Of a DNA stretch of 13,343 bases, positions 1 to 6,343 are shown one piece after another. Positions within the stretch are counted from its first letter, which is position 1; every line of letters begins with the position of its first letter. The stretch covers positions 1 through 13,343 of the forward strand of contig CALEJM010000033.1 in NCBI GenBank assembly GCA_937898265.1, in the 5' to 3' direction. Origin of the DNA: an uncultured Porphyromonadaceae bacterium. GTDB taxonomy: Bacteria > Bacteroidota > Bacteroidia > Bacteroidales > Paludibacteraceae. The notes beneath the pieces are model-generated. The model was not told the DNA's origin, searched no databases, and saw only the letters and a list, made by a program, of their open reading frames with translations. Made by a program: the position numbers and the translations under genes.

Positions 1-649
1 CGGTATAATCAGCACTGTCGGCAAATGAGTCCTCTGGCGACTTGCGTACGGGGAGGAACTGACGCAGCAGCGAGATGCTGATGATGCCCACCACAGCGCA
101 AATCAATCCAGGGAGGAAAGGTTCGAAGATAGCCATTGCCTCACCCGTTGTCTGACGGTAGAAGTTGGCAATGACGAGGTTGGCAGGCGAACCGAGCAGT
201 GAGCACATACTGCCCAAGGCAGCAGCACAACTCAGTGGCAGCAGCACCCTTGAAGGTTCTACTTTGATGCGTCGGCCTACGATGCGGGTGATATGGGTGA
301 AGATGGCTACCACAGCTTCGGAGATGATGAAGATGCTGAGGGTGGCCACAGGGATAAGCATCCTACGCAATAGCTGACGGAAGGTGAGACTCTTGGAGAA
401 AAGGAGCTCGGTAAACCAGTTGACCGCTCCCGAGTAGATGAGACCTGCCACCACGATGCTCAGCGCACCTACCAGCACCACAGACTCGTTGCTGAAACAC
501 GAAAGGGCTTCGGTGGTTGACAGTGCACCCGTCAGGAGCAGAATGGCGATAATGCCCAGTCCGATGAGGTCGGAAGGGATGCGGCGGTCGAGCATGAGTG
601 CAATCTTGCCCAAGAGCAGACCGATGGTTATCGCAGCATAGATACTCAT
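1..649 (-). CDS. SLC13/DASS-type permease, N-terminal 216 residues (runs off left edge)
   Basis: Membrane carrier of the divalent anion:Na+ symporter (SLC13/CitT) type, which usually moves sulfate or di-/tricarboxylates into the cell. The frame is open from the ATG at 649-647 to the window edge and was translated by hand. It is very hydrophobic, with membrane segments near residues 3-20, 28-42, 55-75, 98-118, 135-160 and 172-197. The family-type signature GSPANLVIANF lies at residues 153-163, where SLC13 proteins carry an SNT-like GTxxN motif, and a conserved FSNESVVLVG stretch lies at 52-61. The start overlaps the stop of the upstream phosphatase gene by 4 bases (ATGA), so translation is probably coupled. 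Family members of this type are about 450-620 residues, some with TrkA-C domains, so more than half lies outside the window. The substrate cannot be told from this part. Confidence 0.82.
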   Translation of the reverse strand, partial: MSIYAAITIGLLLGKIALMLDRRIPSDLIGLGIIAILLLTGALSTTEALSCFSNESVVLVGALSIVVAGLIYSGAVNWFTELLFSKSLTFRQLLRRMLIPVATLSIFIISEAVVAIFTHITRIVGRRIKVEPSRVLLPLSCAAALGSMCSLLGSPANLVIANFYRQTTGEAMAIFEPFLPGLICAVVGIISISLLRQFLPVRKSPEDSFADSADYT

Positions 650-2523
650 GAGTTCTTATCGCTTTTGTGTTGTTGTCCGTTTTGTCGCATGAGACCTTTG
701 TAGCCCACGATGAGCATCGTGATGTCGTCGCTCTGCTCGGCACCGTTGGCATGTTTCTCCACCTTCTCGGCTACGAAGTCGATGACGTCTTTGGAGGTCT
801 GTGCCATGTGTTGACGCGATTCGATGACCGCCTCGAGGGTGGCCTCCTCGCCGAAGAGTTCGTGCTGGCGGTTCTCCGACTCGGTGACGCCGTCGGTGTA
901 GAGGAACAGACTCTCCGAAGGGTGGAGCATGAGGGTCTCTTTCTCGAAATCAAACTCCTCCACCATGCCGACAGCCACATTGGCTTTTGGCTTGAGGTAG
1001 TGGACGTTGATGTTGCCGTCTTTGTCAACACTGCGGAAGATAGGTGGGTTATGACCCGCATTGCAGTAGTCGAGCTGACCGGTGTCGAGGTTGAGGATGC
1101 CGACAAACATGGTGCAGAACATACAATTGGTGTTGCCTCGGCTGAGACTCTCGTTGAGGTTCTTCACCAGTTCGGCAGGGTTGGTGGTATGCTGTGTTGC
1201 ACTGCGGAAGAGGGCGAGGTTCACCATCATGAACAGTGAAGCCGGGATACCCTTGCCGCTCACGTCGCCGATGCAGAAATAGAGGTGGTTGTTGCGAACC
1301 ACGTAGTCGTAGAGGTCGCCGCCTACGCTCTTGGCTGGTTTCAGGAAACCGCTGATGTCAAGTTCTGGGCGGTCGGGGAATGCGGGGTTGAAGATTGGCA
1401 CCATGCCCATCTGGATGGCCGACGCCACCTGTAGCTCACGGCCGATGGTTGCCTCGTTGATGGTCATGCTCTGCAGTTTGCGGAACAGCCAGATGAAGCA
1501 GATGAGCATCACCAGGAGACTGATGGCGGCAATAAACATCGTGTCGCGTTTCATGCGGTCGACGTTGCCATACACCTCTTTCTTCGGACACTCGATGGAG
1601 ATGGTCCAGTTGGTGCGTGGAATAGGTGAGAAGTAGAACAGCGCCTCGTGTGCCGTTCCCTTGTTGACGGTGTAGTTGCCGCTCTGGTGTGCCTCCATCT
1701 TGATGCGCATGCTGTCGTCGGCGTCGTAGTTGGCGTATGAACCCACCTCAGCCACAGTGTGTAGCAGGTAGGAGGTGTCGGGGTGGAAGATGAAGCGGAA
1801 CTCGTCGTCGGTCATCGTCACCTCGGCGCCAGGGTATGGTGTCACCTCCTTACATTTCTGTCGGAACATCTCGGTGTTGATGTCGATGGCAAGGACGCCG
1901 ACGTTGCGACCGCCGATGCCGTGCAGAGGCATGCTGAAGCAGGCAACCACCTTACCTTGACTCGTCTCGCGGAACGGACGACTCCAGGAGTCGCGGTCGG
2001 TCTGCGCTGCCACGGCATACCAGTCTTTCTGGCGGAAGTCGTGCATCTCGCCGAGGCTGAGGCGTTCGTTCTTGCCGTTGAGGTTGGTGACATAAGCCGC
2101 GAAGCCGTATTCCCCCTTCGTGTCGGGATAGAGGAACGGCTCGAAGCCGATGGCCACGCCGCAGATGTAAGGGTTGATATTCAGAAAATCTTCCAAGAGG
2201 ACGAAGATCTCTTCCTCTGTCGGAAGGGTGAAGTGCTTAGGGTCGATGACGACGTAGCCCTTGCCGGTGGTGTCGCGGTGACTGCCGCCGAATTTGGAGC
2301 ATACGAGGGTATAAGCTACGTCTTCAACGCGTTGCAGTTGGTTGTCGACGTAGGTCTGAACATACGCCATATCGCGCTCAATCTTCTGGTCCACCTCTTT
2401 GTCCACCTCCTGACGGGCGAGATAGAGGCAGATGCCGAAGCCGAGGGCGTAGACCAAACCGCCGATGACCAGTACGGCCATCGTGATGTTGAGGAACGCC
2501 TTGATGCCTAAGAGTCTCTTCAT
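646..2523 (-). CDS. Membrane-anchored PP2C/SpoIIE-family serine phosphatase with periplasmic sensor
   Basis: A 625-residue sensor phosphatase of the RsbU/SpoIIE type. Such enzymes dephosphorylate a STAS-domain anti-anti-sigma protein in partner switching. TM1 is at about residues 12-36. A periplasmic region (about 37-325) resembles a dCache/PDC ligand-binding sensor. TM2 is at about 328-347, followed by the cytosolic PP2C domain (about 360-608). Metal-binding and family motifs are present: GGDLYDY (401-407), GDVSGKG (419-425), NAGHNPP (488-494), YTDGVTE (542-548) and the SDD near the end (598-600), so the domain should be active. There is no obvious full-length HAMP between TM2 and the catalytic domain. 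The gene overlaps both neighbours by 4 bases: the anti-sigma-type ATPase upstream and the SLC13 permease downstream. The ligand is unknown. Confidence 0.93.
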   Translation of the reverse strand: MKRLLGIKAFLNITMAVLVIGGLVYALGFGICLYLARQEVDKEVDQKIERDMAYVQTYVDNQLQRVEDVAYTLVCSKFGGSHRDTTGKGYVVIDPKHFTLPTEEEIFVLLEDFLNINPYICGVAIGFEPFLYPDTKGEYGFAAYVTNLNGKNERLSLGEMHDFRQKDWYAVAAQTDRDSWSRPFRETSQGKVVACFSMPLHGIGGRNVGVLAIDINTEMFRQKCKEVTPYPGAEVTMTDDEFRFIFHPDTSYLLHTVAEVGSYANYDADDSMRIKMEAHQSGNYTVNKGTAHEALFYFSPIPRTNWTISIECPKKEVYGNVDRMKRDTMFIAAISLLVMLICFIWLFRKLQSMTINEATIGRELQVASAIQMGMVPIFNPAFPDRPELDISGFLKPAKSVGGDLYDYVVRNNHLYFCIGDVSGKGIPASLFMMVNLALFRSATQHTTNPAELVKNLNESLSRGNTNCMFCTMFVGILNLDTGQLDYCNAGHNPPIFRSVDKDGNINVHYLKPKANVAVGMVEEFDFEKETLMLHPSESLFLYTDGVTESENRQHELFGEEATLEAVIESRQHMAQTSKDVIDFVAEKVEKHANGAEQSDDITMLIVGYKGLMRQNGQQHKSDKNS

Positions 2524-2933
2524 GACGGTTTGATGTTTTTGGTGGCTGTGATGACGTTGCTGCCGTCCACCCGTTTGTAGTCGACGGAGTCCATCATCTC
2601 GCGAACGAGGTAGATGCCCAAGCCGCCGATGGAGCGTTCTTCAGCCGACAAGGTGGTGTCGGGCGTGGCGTGTTCCAGTGGGTTGAACGGTGTGCCGTTG
2701 TCGGCAATGGTGAGGGTGAGCGATTTGTTGTCGGAGTCAAGCTCGATGCGCAGCGGACCGTCGCCACCGTCGCCATAGGCATAGTTGACGATGTTGACCA
2801 CCAACTCCTCCACCACCAGACGCAGCGTAAACTGTGTCTCTGGGTCGGTAGGCACATGAGCCAGATTCATCACCTCCTCGATGATTTCGGGAGCGCGACC
2901 GGCTATCGTTGTATATTCAAGTTTCGTAATCAT
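2520..2933 (-). CDS. Anti-sigma factor-type ATP-binding protein (RsbW/SpoIIAB-like HATPase)
   Basis: A 137-residue single-domain GHKL ATPase. RsbW/SpoIIAB relatives phosphorylate a STAS antagonist on Ser/Thr and sequester a sigma factor or other partner. Visible motifs are the N-box VVEELVVNIVNYAY (residues 40-53), the G1 box with DNG at 78-80, and a GGLGIYL box at 103-109, where the lid and G2 region sit in this family. Its length is normal for RsbW. It is the first gene of the minus-strand operon, 4 bases overlapping the PP2C phosphatase, which would be expected to reverse its reaction. No STAS-domain substrate gene is visible in the window, so the partner is either beyond the left edge or encoded elsewhere. 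Kinase activity is inferred from the family. Confidence 0.9.
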   Translation of the reverse strand: MITKLEYTTIAGRAPEIIEEVMNLAHVPTDPETQFTLRLVVEELVVNIVNYAYGDGGDGPLRIELDSDNKSLTLTIADNGTPFNPLEHATPDTTLSAEERSIGGLGIYLVREMMDSVDYKRVDGSNVITATKNIKPS

Positions 2934-2956
2934 ATAGTTTCTGCCTAACTAAACTG

Positions 2957-2964
2957 CAAAGATA
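2957..2964 (-). promoter_or_regulatory. Bacteroidetes -7 promoter element of the phosphatase operon
   Basis: On the minus strand this reads TATCTTTG, a match to the Bacteroidetes housekeeping -7 motif TAnnTTTG. It sits about 24 bases before the ATG at 2933. A TTTG occurs upstream at 2980-2977, but the 12-base spacer is shorter than the usual 17-23, so the -33 element is not clear. Confidence 0.6.
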
Positions 2965-3048
2965 CATTGTTTTTTTCAAACATTCGTCTTTTGGTTCCGT
3001 AAAACTATGTGTGTGAATGATGAGTTGCCTTAAAAGTGTTTTTTTGCG

Positions 3049-4335
3049 CTAATCGTTTGGCATCTCAGCGCTCCACTCGTAGACTGGTCTAACTTTGATG
3101 TGCAGACCGTCTTTCTCGATGTCTCGGTATTCGTGGTCGGTCAAGAGCAGAAGGTCTTGGCATTGAGTTTTCTTATGGGCAAGGAGCAGTCCGTTGATTT
3201 CTCGTTTGAGGGTCTTCTCCGACGAGATGTCATAGGATACCTGGATGCATTGCATCACCTTGTTGGCATCGCATACCACGAAATCACACTCGCCTGAGCG
3301 CTCCTTGAGATAGTAGATGTCCCACCCCCTGTTCTTAAATCTGCGAACAAGGTGGGTCAGTACGATATTCTCCAAGCGCCAACCGAGATTTTCGCCTGCA
3401 AAGGCATTTTCGCGTTGATTCATGAGGGCTACGTCGACTGCGTAGACTTTCTCGCCAACGGTGCGTTGCTGACTTTTTTGCGAATACTTTTGTATTCCAA
3501 TAAGCACGTATGCCTCCTTAAGATATTTAAGATAGTTTTGAACGGTGTGATTGCTCTTGAAACCGAATAATTTGGCGAGGTCAACGGCGGAAACGATATA
3601 AGGCGCTATATTTAGCAGATGCTGTGCCATCTTTTCAAATTGTGCAGGAAAAGCTATTTTGTAGCGCTGCTCTATATCACGTTTTAGAATATTGTCTGTC
3701 AGGTTGGTGATATATCTCCGTTTGTCTTTGATGTGCATCAATTCGGGAAATCCGCCTTGCTTCATGTAGTCGTCGAAGGCTTTTCTCTGTGTGGCGATGC
3801 CGATGGTTGTGCGGAGCGTGGTGTCCACATTGTTCAAACGGCAGTATTCGCCGAAGGAGAAGGGGTAGAGGGCTATCTCGCTGCTACGTCCAGTGAGATG
3901 GGTGGCGAGGTCGTTGCTTAGCAGTTTGGCGTTGCTTCCGGTCAGGATTACGTGTATATTGTTGCGTAATAGGCGATTGACAAATAGTGGCCAGCCGTCT
4001 ACGTTCTGTATCTCGTCGAGGAAGATGTGACTGAATTGTCCGTAAATCTTATACAGCACTTCAAGGAGGTCGTTTAGTTGGGTGGTGTCAAGTCCTACGA
4101 GGCGCTCGTCGTCAAAGTCGACGTAGGCAAACATCACACCCGCTTCGGAGAGTGTCTGTCGGCAGAGGGTTGATTTTCCACTTCTGCGAACTCCTATGAC
4201 AACTTGTGCTTGAGGACTGTTGAGGTCCACCACCCCCATCTCCTGTCGGGAGCAGAGGTGCTGATTCGACCAATTCTCTATCTCTTTTTTCTGGTCGCTG
4301 AGCACGATTTCCAACGTTCGCTTGTCGATATTCAT
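3049..4335 (-). CDS. AAA+ ATPase with C-terminal DUF4143 domain
   Basis: A 428-residue ATPase of the AAA_14/DUF4143 group, common in Bacteroidetes and archaea, with no settled cellular role. The Walker A motif GVRRSGKST is at residues 48-56, Walker B IFLDEIQNV at 104-112, and a sensor-like LTGSNA follows at 131-136. A winged-helix region is at about 245-285. The C-terminal DUF4143 domain has a restriction-endonuclease-like layout: RLENIV (320-325), ECDFVV (349-354) and QVSYD (365-369). The last replaces the catalytic E/Q-x-K, so nuclease activity is doubtful. I chose the ATG at 4335 rather than an upstream in-frame ATG at 4455, because the -7 promoter at 4429-4436 lies inside that longer reading and the family normally begins near this point. 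The gene stands alone between a terminator/repeat region and the phosphatase operon. Confidence 0.88.
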   Translation of the reverse strand: MNIDKRTLEIVLSDQKKEIENWSNQHLCSRQEMGVVDLNSPQAQVVIGVRRSGKSTLCRQTLSEAGVMFAYVDFDDERLVGLDTTQLNDLLEVLYKIYGQFSHIFLDEIQNVDGWPLFVNRLLRNNIHVILTGSNAKLLSNDLATHLTGRSSEIALYPFSFGEYCRLNNVDTTLRTTIGIATQRKAFDDYMKQGGFPELMHIKDKRRYITNLTDNILKRDIEQRYKIAFPAQFEKMAQHLLNIAPYIVSAVDLAKLFGFKSNHTVQNYLKYLKEAYVLIGIQKYSQKSQQRTVGEKVYAVDVALMNQRENAFAGENLGWRLENIVLTHLVRRFKNRGWDIYYLKERSGECDFVVCDANKVMQCIQVSYDISSEKTLKREINGLLLAHKKTQCQDLLLLTDHEYRDIEKDGLHIKVRPVYEWSAEMPND

Positions 4336-4428
4336 AGGATGATTTGTTTTATGTGTGCTGCTTATGGTCTGTAAGGCAGTATGATAACTGTGTATTTTGC
4401 TGACCTTGCAGACCTTTTTTCTGGACTG

Positions 4429-4436
4429 CAAAGATA
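4429..4436 (-). promoter_or_regulatory. -7 promoter element of the DUF4143 ATPase gene
   Basis: The minus strand reads TATCTTTG (consensus TAnnTTTG), about 94 bases before the chosen ATG at 4335. It lies directly after the T-run of the terminator at 4441-4485, and the region where a -33 box should be falls in the first 33-bp repeat. No clean TTTG -33 box is present, so activation by a repeat-binding factor is possible but unproven. Confidence 0.55.
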
Positions 4437-4440
4437 CAAC

Positions 4441-4485
4441 AAAAAATGAGACCAACGCCTTATTTTACAATTTTTCGTTGGTCTC
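4441..4485 (-). terminator. Intrinsic terminator for the methyltransferase/zinc-ribbon operon
   Basis: Perfect 10-bp inverted repeat: GAGACCAACG at 4448-4457 and CGTTGGTCTC at 4476-4485, with an 18-base AT-rich loop. Read on the minus strand, the stem is followed by a run of six T (4446-4441). This fits Rho-independent termination of the operon that ends at 4582, just before the ATPase promoter. The loop contains most of the first repeat core, and its length is larger than usual. Confidence 0.6.
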
Positions 4486-4585
4486 AACGCCTTATTTTAC
4501 ATATTTTGTGGTGTGCTGAACGCCTTATTTTACATGTTTTGGGGTGGTCAGAACGCCTTATTTTACATGTTTTCGCCGGAATCAG
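4454..4585. repeat. Four-copy 33-bp direct repeat with a 16-bp invariant core
   Basis: The 16-mer AACGCCTTATTTTACA occurs exactly at 4454-4469, 4486-4501, 4519-4534 and 4552-4567, giving periods of 32, 33 and 33. The remaining ~17 bases of each unit are similar but drift (copies 2 and 3 closest). The array fills the space between the stop codon of the zinc-ribbon gene (4582-4584) and the ATPase promoter. It is not CRISPR-like, since the cores are short and the intervening parts are related. A possible role is a set of operators or iteron-like protein-binding sites upstream of the ATPase. Function is inferred from position only. Confidence 0.85.
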
Positions 4586-4878
4586 TCGACTAAGATTGGG
4601 AAGGCAAGGGGTGGTTTTTCCATCTCGCCGCCACATTTCGGGCAGCGTCCCTCAACAGGATTCCACGTGATGAGCGAGTGTAGAGCCCTGCACTTCGGAC
4701 AGCATATGAGGCTGAGTTGCTTCTCTGCTATTTCTTCTGTGCTGTAGGAGATAATCTCTTTGCACGCCTTGCATTTGAAATAGAAACTGGTTGTTGCTCT
4801 TTTGATAGCGAAACCTCCTTCTGGGGCGATTTCCTTGTGACCGCACTGTTTGCAGTGGTATTCGTAAAATTCTGCCAT
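4582..4878 (-). CDS. Small zinc-ribbon protein with four CxxC pairs
   Basis: A 98-residue protein with cysteine pairs at 9/12, 36/39, 60/63 and 79/82 (plus C59), the pattern of two zinc ribbons or two rubredoxin-like knuckles. The first pair is in a YHCKQCGH context typical of small FmdB/zinc-ribbon proteins, and the last is CPKCGGEM. It has no signal peptide or membrane segment, so it is likely cytosolic. It is the last gene of a minus-strand operon, 38 bases after the unrecognised 138-residue gene. Nucleic-acid or protein binding is possible, but no specific function can be assigned. Confidence 0.75.
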   Translation of the reverse strand: MAEFYEYHCKQCGHKEIAPEGGFAIKRATTSFYFKCKACKEIISYSTEEIAEKQLSLICCPKCRALHSLITWNPVEGRCPKCGGEMEKPPLAFPILVD

Positions 4879-4916
4879 GATATTGATGTTTATTGAGTTA
4901 TGTTGTTGTGTTTGCG

Positions 4917-5333
4917 TTAGAAATTGTCCAACAGCGCATCGAGGTCGATGGTCTTGGCGAGTTTGTTGAACTCCAACAACTCGGTTCGTTTGTTGATGAA
5001 ACCGACCAGCGTCTCATTGTCGGCAGGCGCGTCGTCAAAAAAGACAATCTGTAGTCGCTGTTGTTCTTTGAAGTCTTTGAGTCTGTCAAAACTCAGTTCG
5101 AAGCGGTAGGGCTTCAGGCAGTTGTGGAATCTGTTCCTTTCCACCAGTGGTGTCGGGAGGTAGAGCGTTCGGCAGACAGCGTCTTTCCGTAACGATTTCT
5201 GTACCTCTTCTTCGAGGTCTTGGATGATGAACCTGGAGCAAGTCTCATAGGTGCCCTCGAGGTTACCGCTGTAGGTGTCGCGCATGACGAAGCCGTTGAG
5301 CGGCACTTCGTCGTCCTTGAATTTGATAATCAT
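4917..5333 (-). CDS. Unrecognised 138-residue cytosolic protein
   Basis: I do not recognise the family. The protein is soluble, has no signal peptide or membrane segment, and is rich in charged residues. The N-terminus (MIIKFKDDEVPLNGFVMRDT) looks like a beta-hairpin start. The middle has mixed strand and helix propensity, and the C-terminus (about 110-138) is helical and acidic, ending in leucine- and aspartate-rich residues. It is preceded by 24 bases after the methyltransferase and followed by 38 bases to the zinc-ribbon gene, all on the same strand, so co-transcription is likely. Codon use resembles that of its neighbours. Confidence 0.7.
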   Translation of the reverse strand: MIIKFKDDEVPLNGFVMRDTYSGNLEGTYETCSRFIIQDLEEEVQKSLRKDAVCRTLYLPTPLVERNRFHNCLKPYRFELSFDRLKDFKEQQRLQIVFFDDAPADNETLVGFINKRTELLEFNKLAKTIDLDALLDNF

Positions 5334-5357
5334 TTTGATGTTTTTATTTGGGTTAAA

Positions 5358-6074
5358 CTATTGTTGCTTAGTGATTCGTGCAAGATAGTCGTAGTGTTCG
5401 CCTTCGTCTACAAGTTCCACGTTGTAGCCGTTGGCGTTGCCGATAGAGGCGAGGAGGTCGAAGTCAACATAGAGCCAAGGGAAGGCATCGCCTTTGACAT
5501 TCTTATATTTCATCGTGTACTCCAACTCGCCGTAGTAGCTGCCTGTGTCGGGAATCTCGATGATATCTTCTTCGGTTTCAAAGAGATAGCAGAGGTCGGA
5601 GGAGTCGAGCAGCACCTGACCTCCCGGGGCGAGAATCGTGTCGAGGTGACGGAAGAAGCGGGGCAGTTCGCTTACCTTGCCGACGATACCGATGCCGTTC
5701 ATCAGCATCAGCACAGTGTCGTAGCGCTCGTGAACGGTCCAGAAATCTTCCTCGCGTGCATCTCTCACACCACGTTGCACCATCGTCTCCACCGAGCGAG
5801 GCGAGATGTCGATAGCCACCACCTCTTTCCCCAGTTCCTGGAGAGCGAGGGCGTGACAGCCGGCACCAGCGCCGACGTCGAGGATGCGTCCGCTGGCCAT
5901 CTGTAGCGATTTCTGTTCCAATTTTGGCATCTCGTTGGCGCTGCGGAAGAGCAGGGCAACAGGAATCTCGTCCTCATCGAAGTCGGGCGAGAAGACGCGC
6001 AGCTTTGAAGCTTTGTGGTGTTGGTGGAAGTCGGCAATGGCGGCTCCCATGGGGTCTTTATCTGGAGTAATCAT
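5358..6074 (-). CDS. Class I SAM-dependent methyltransferase
   Basis: A 238-residue Rossmann-fold methyltransferase. Motif I (SAM-binding glycine loop) is ILDVGAGAG at residues 64-72, the acidic residue of motif II lies in AIDIS (87-91), motif IV is near LMLMNGIGIVG (122-132), and the post-motif region LAPGGQVLLDSSD is at 148-160. The C-terminal part (about 165-235) is a substrate-specific region containing FPWLYVDFDLL. The substrate is unknown; nothing points specifically to RNA, DNA or a small molecule. It is the first gene of a three-gene operon, preceded by a TATCTTTG promoter box at 6104-6111 and divergent from the amidase gene at 6344. Confidence 0.88.
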   Translation of the reverse strand: MITPDKDPMGAAIADFHQHHKASKLRVFSPDFDEDEIPVALLFRSANEMPKLEQKSLQMASGRILDVGAGAGCHALALQELGKEVVAIDISPRSVETMVQRGVRDAREEDFWTVHERYDTVLMLMNGIGIVGKVSELPRFFRHLDTILAPGGQVLLDSSDLCYLFETEEDIIEIPDTGSYYGELEYTMKYKNVKGDAFPWLYVDFDLLASIGNANGYNVELVDEGEHYDYLARITKQQ

Positions 6075-6103
6075 AGAGATAACACATCTTATGCTTTAAG
6101 CGA

Positions 6104-6111
6104 CAAAGATA
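6104..6111 (-). promoter_or_regulatory. -7 promoter element of the methyltransferase operon
   Basis: The minus strand reads TATCTTTG, matching TAnnTTTG, about 30 bases before the ATG at 6074. The -33 region (around 6131-6136) has only a weak GTTT-type match. Confidence 0.55.
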
Positions 6112-6138
6112 CAACTTTTTCGGAAAACGAAACCTAGC

Positions 6139-6174
6139 GGATGGAAATCTGGCGGCCGCGGATTTGCACCGTCC
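6139..6174. promoter_or_regulatory. Imperfect dyad in the divergent intergenic region
   Basis: GGATGG (6139-6144) can pair with CCGTCC (6169-6174, one G-U), and AAATC (6145-6149) with GATTT (6161-6165), separated by a 3-base bulge and an 11-base GC-rich loop holding a NotI-like GCGGCCGC. It lies upstream of both divergent promoters, so it could be an operator. Evidence is structural only. Confidence 0.3.
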
Positions 6175-6237
6175 AGCCCCCTCTTCCAGCAGGCAGAAAA
6201 AAGTAGAAAACTGTGCTCCCGTTTTGTGAAAATTTTA

Positions 6238-6245
6238 TAATTTTG
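6238..6245 (+). promoter_or_regulatory. -7 promoter element of the amidase gene
   Basis: TAATTTTG matches the TAnnTTTG consensus, about 99 bases before the ATG at 6344. A TTTG at 6223-6226 lies upstream, but the 11-base spacing is shorter than usual. Three 8-base AGACA-type tandem units (6281-6304) lie in the predicted leader. Confidence 0.5.
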
Positions 6246-6343
6246 CTGCGTGTGATCGGCCGGATACAAATGAGCCTCTCAGACAATCAGACAGATAGAC
6301 AGAATATGTAATTATAAAAAAATAAAATTCAGTAATTCGTTCA

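Noticed and set aside
1783..2511. Long plus-strand frame (242 codons) opposite the phosphatase gene
   Set aside because: It lies entirely antisense to a well-supported PP2C gene and shows no domain; long antisense frames are common opposite such codon usage.
4333..4455. Longer N-terminus for the DUF4143 ATPase starting at 4455
   Set aside because: The extra 40 residues overlap the promoter box and terminator and lack family similarity; the ATG at 4335 is a better start.
4454..4585. Possible CRISPR array
   Set aside because: Repeats are only 16 bp, the intervening ~17 bp are related to each other rather than unique, and there are no cas genes.
4446..4670. Plus-strand reading with a repeated RLILHV-type peptide
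   Set aside because: It is created by the 33-bp DNA repeat (33 is a multiple of 3), overlaps the zinc-ribbon gene antisense, and has no promoter or RBS of its own.
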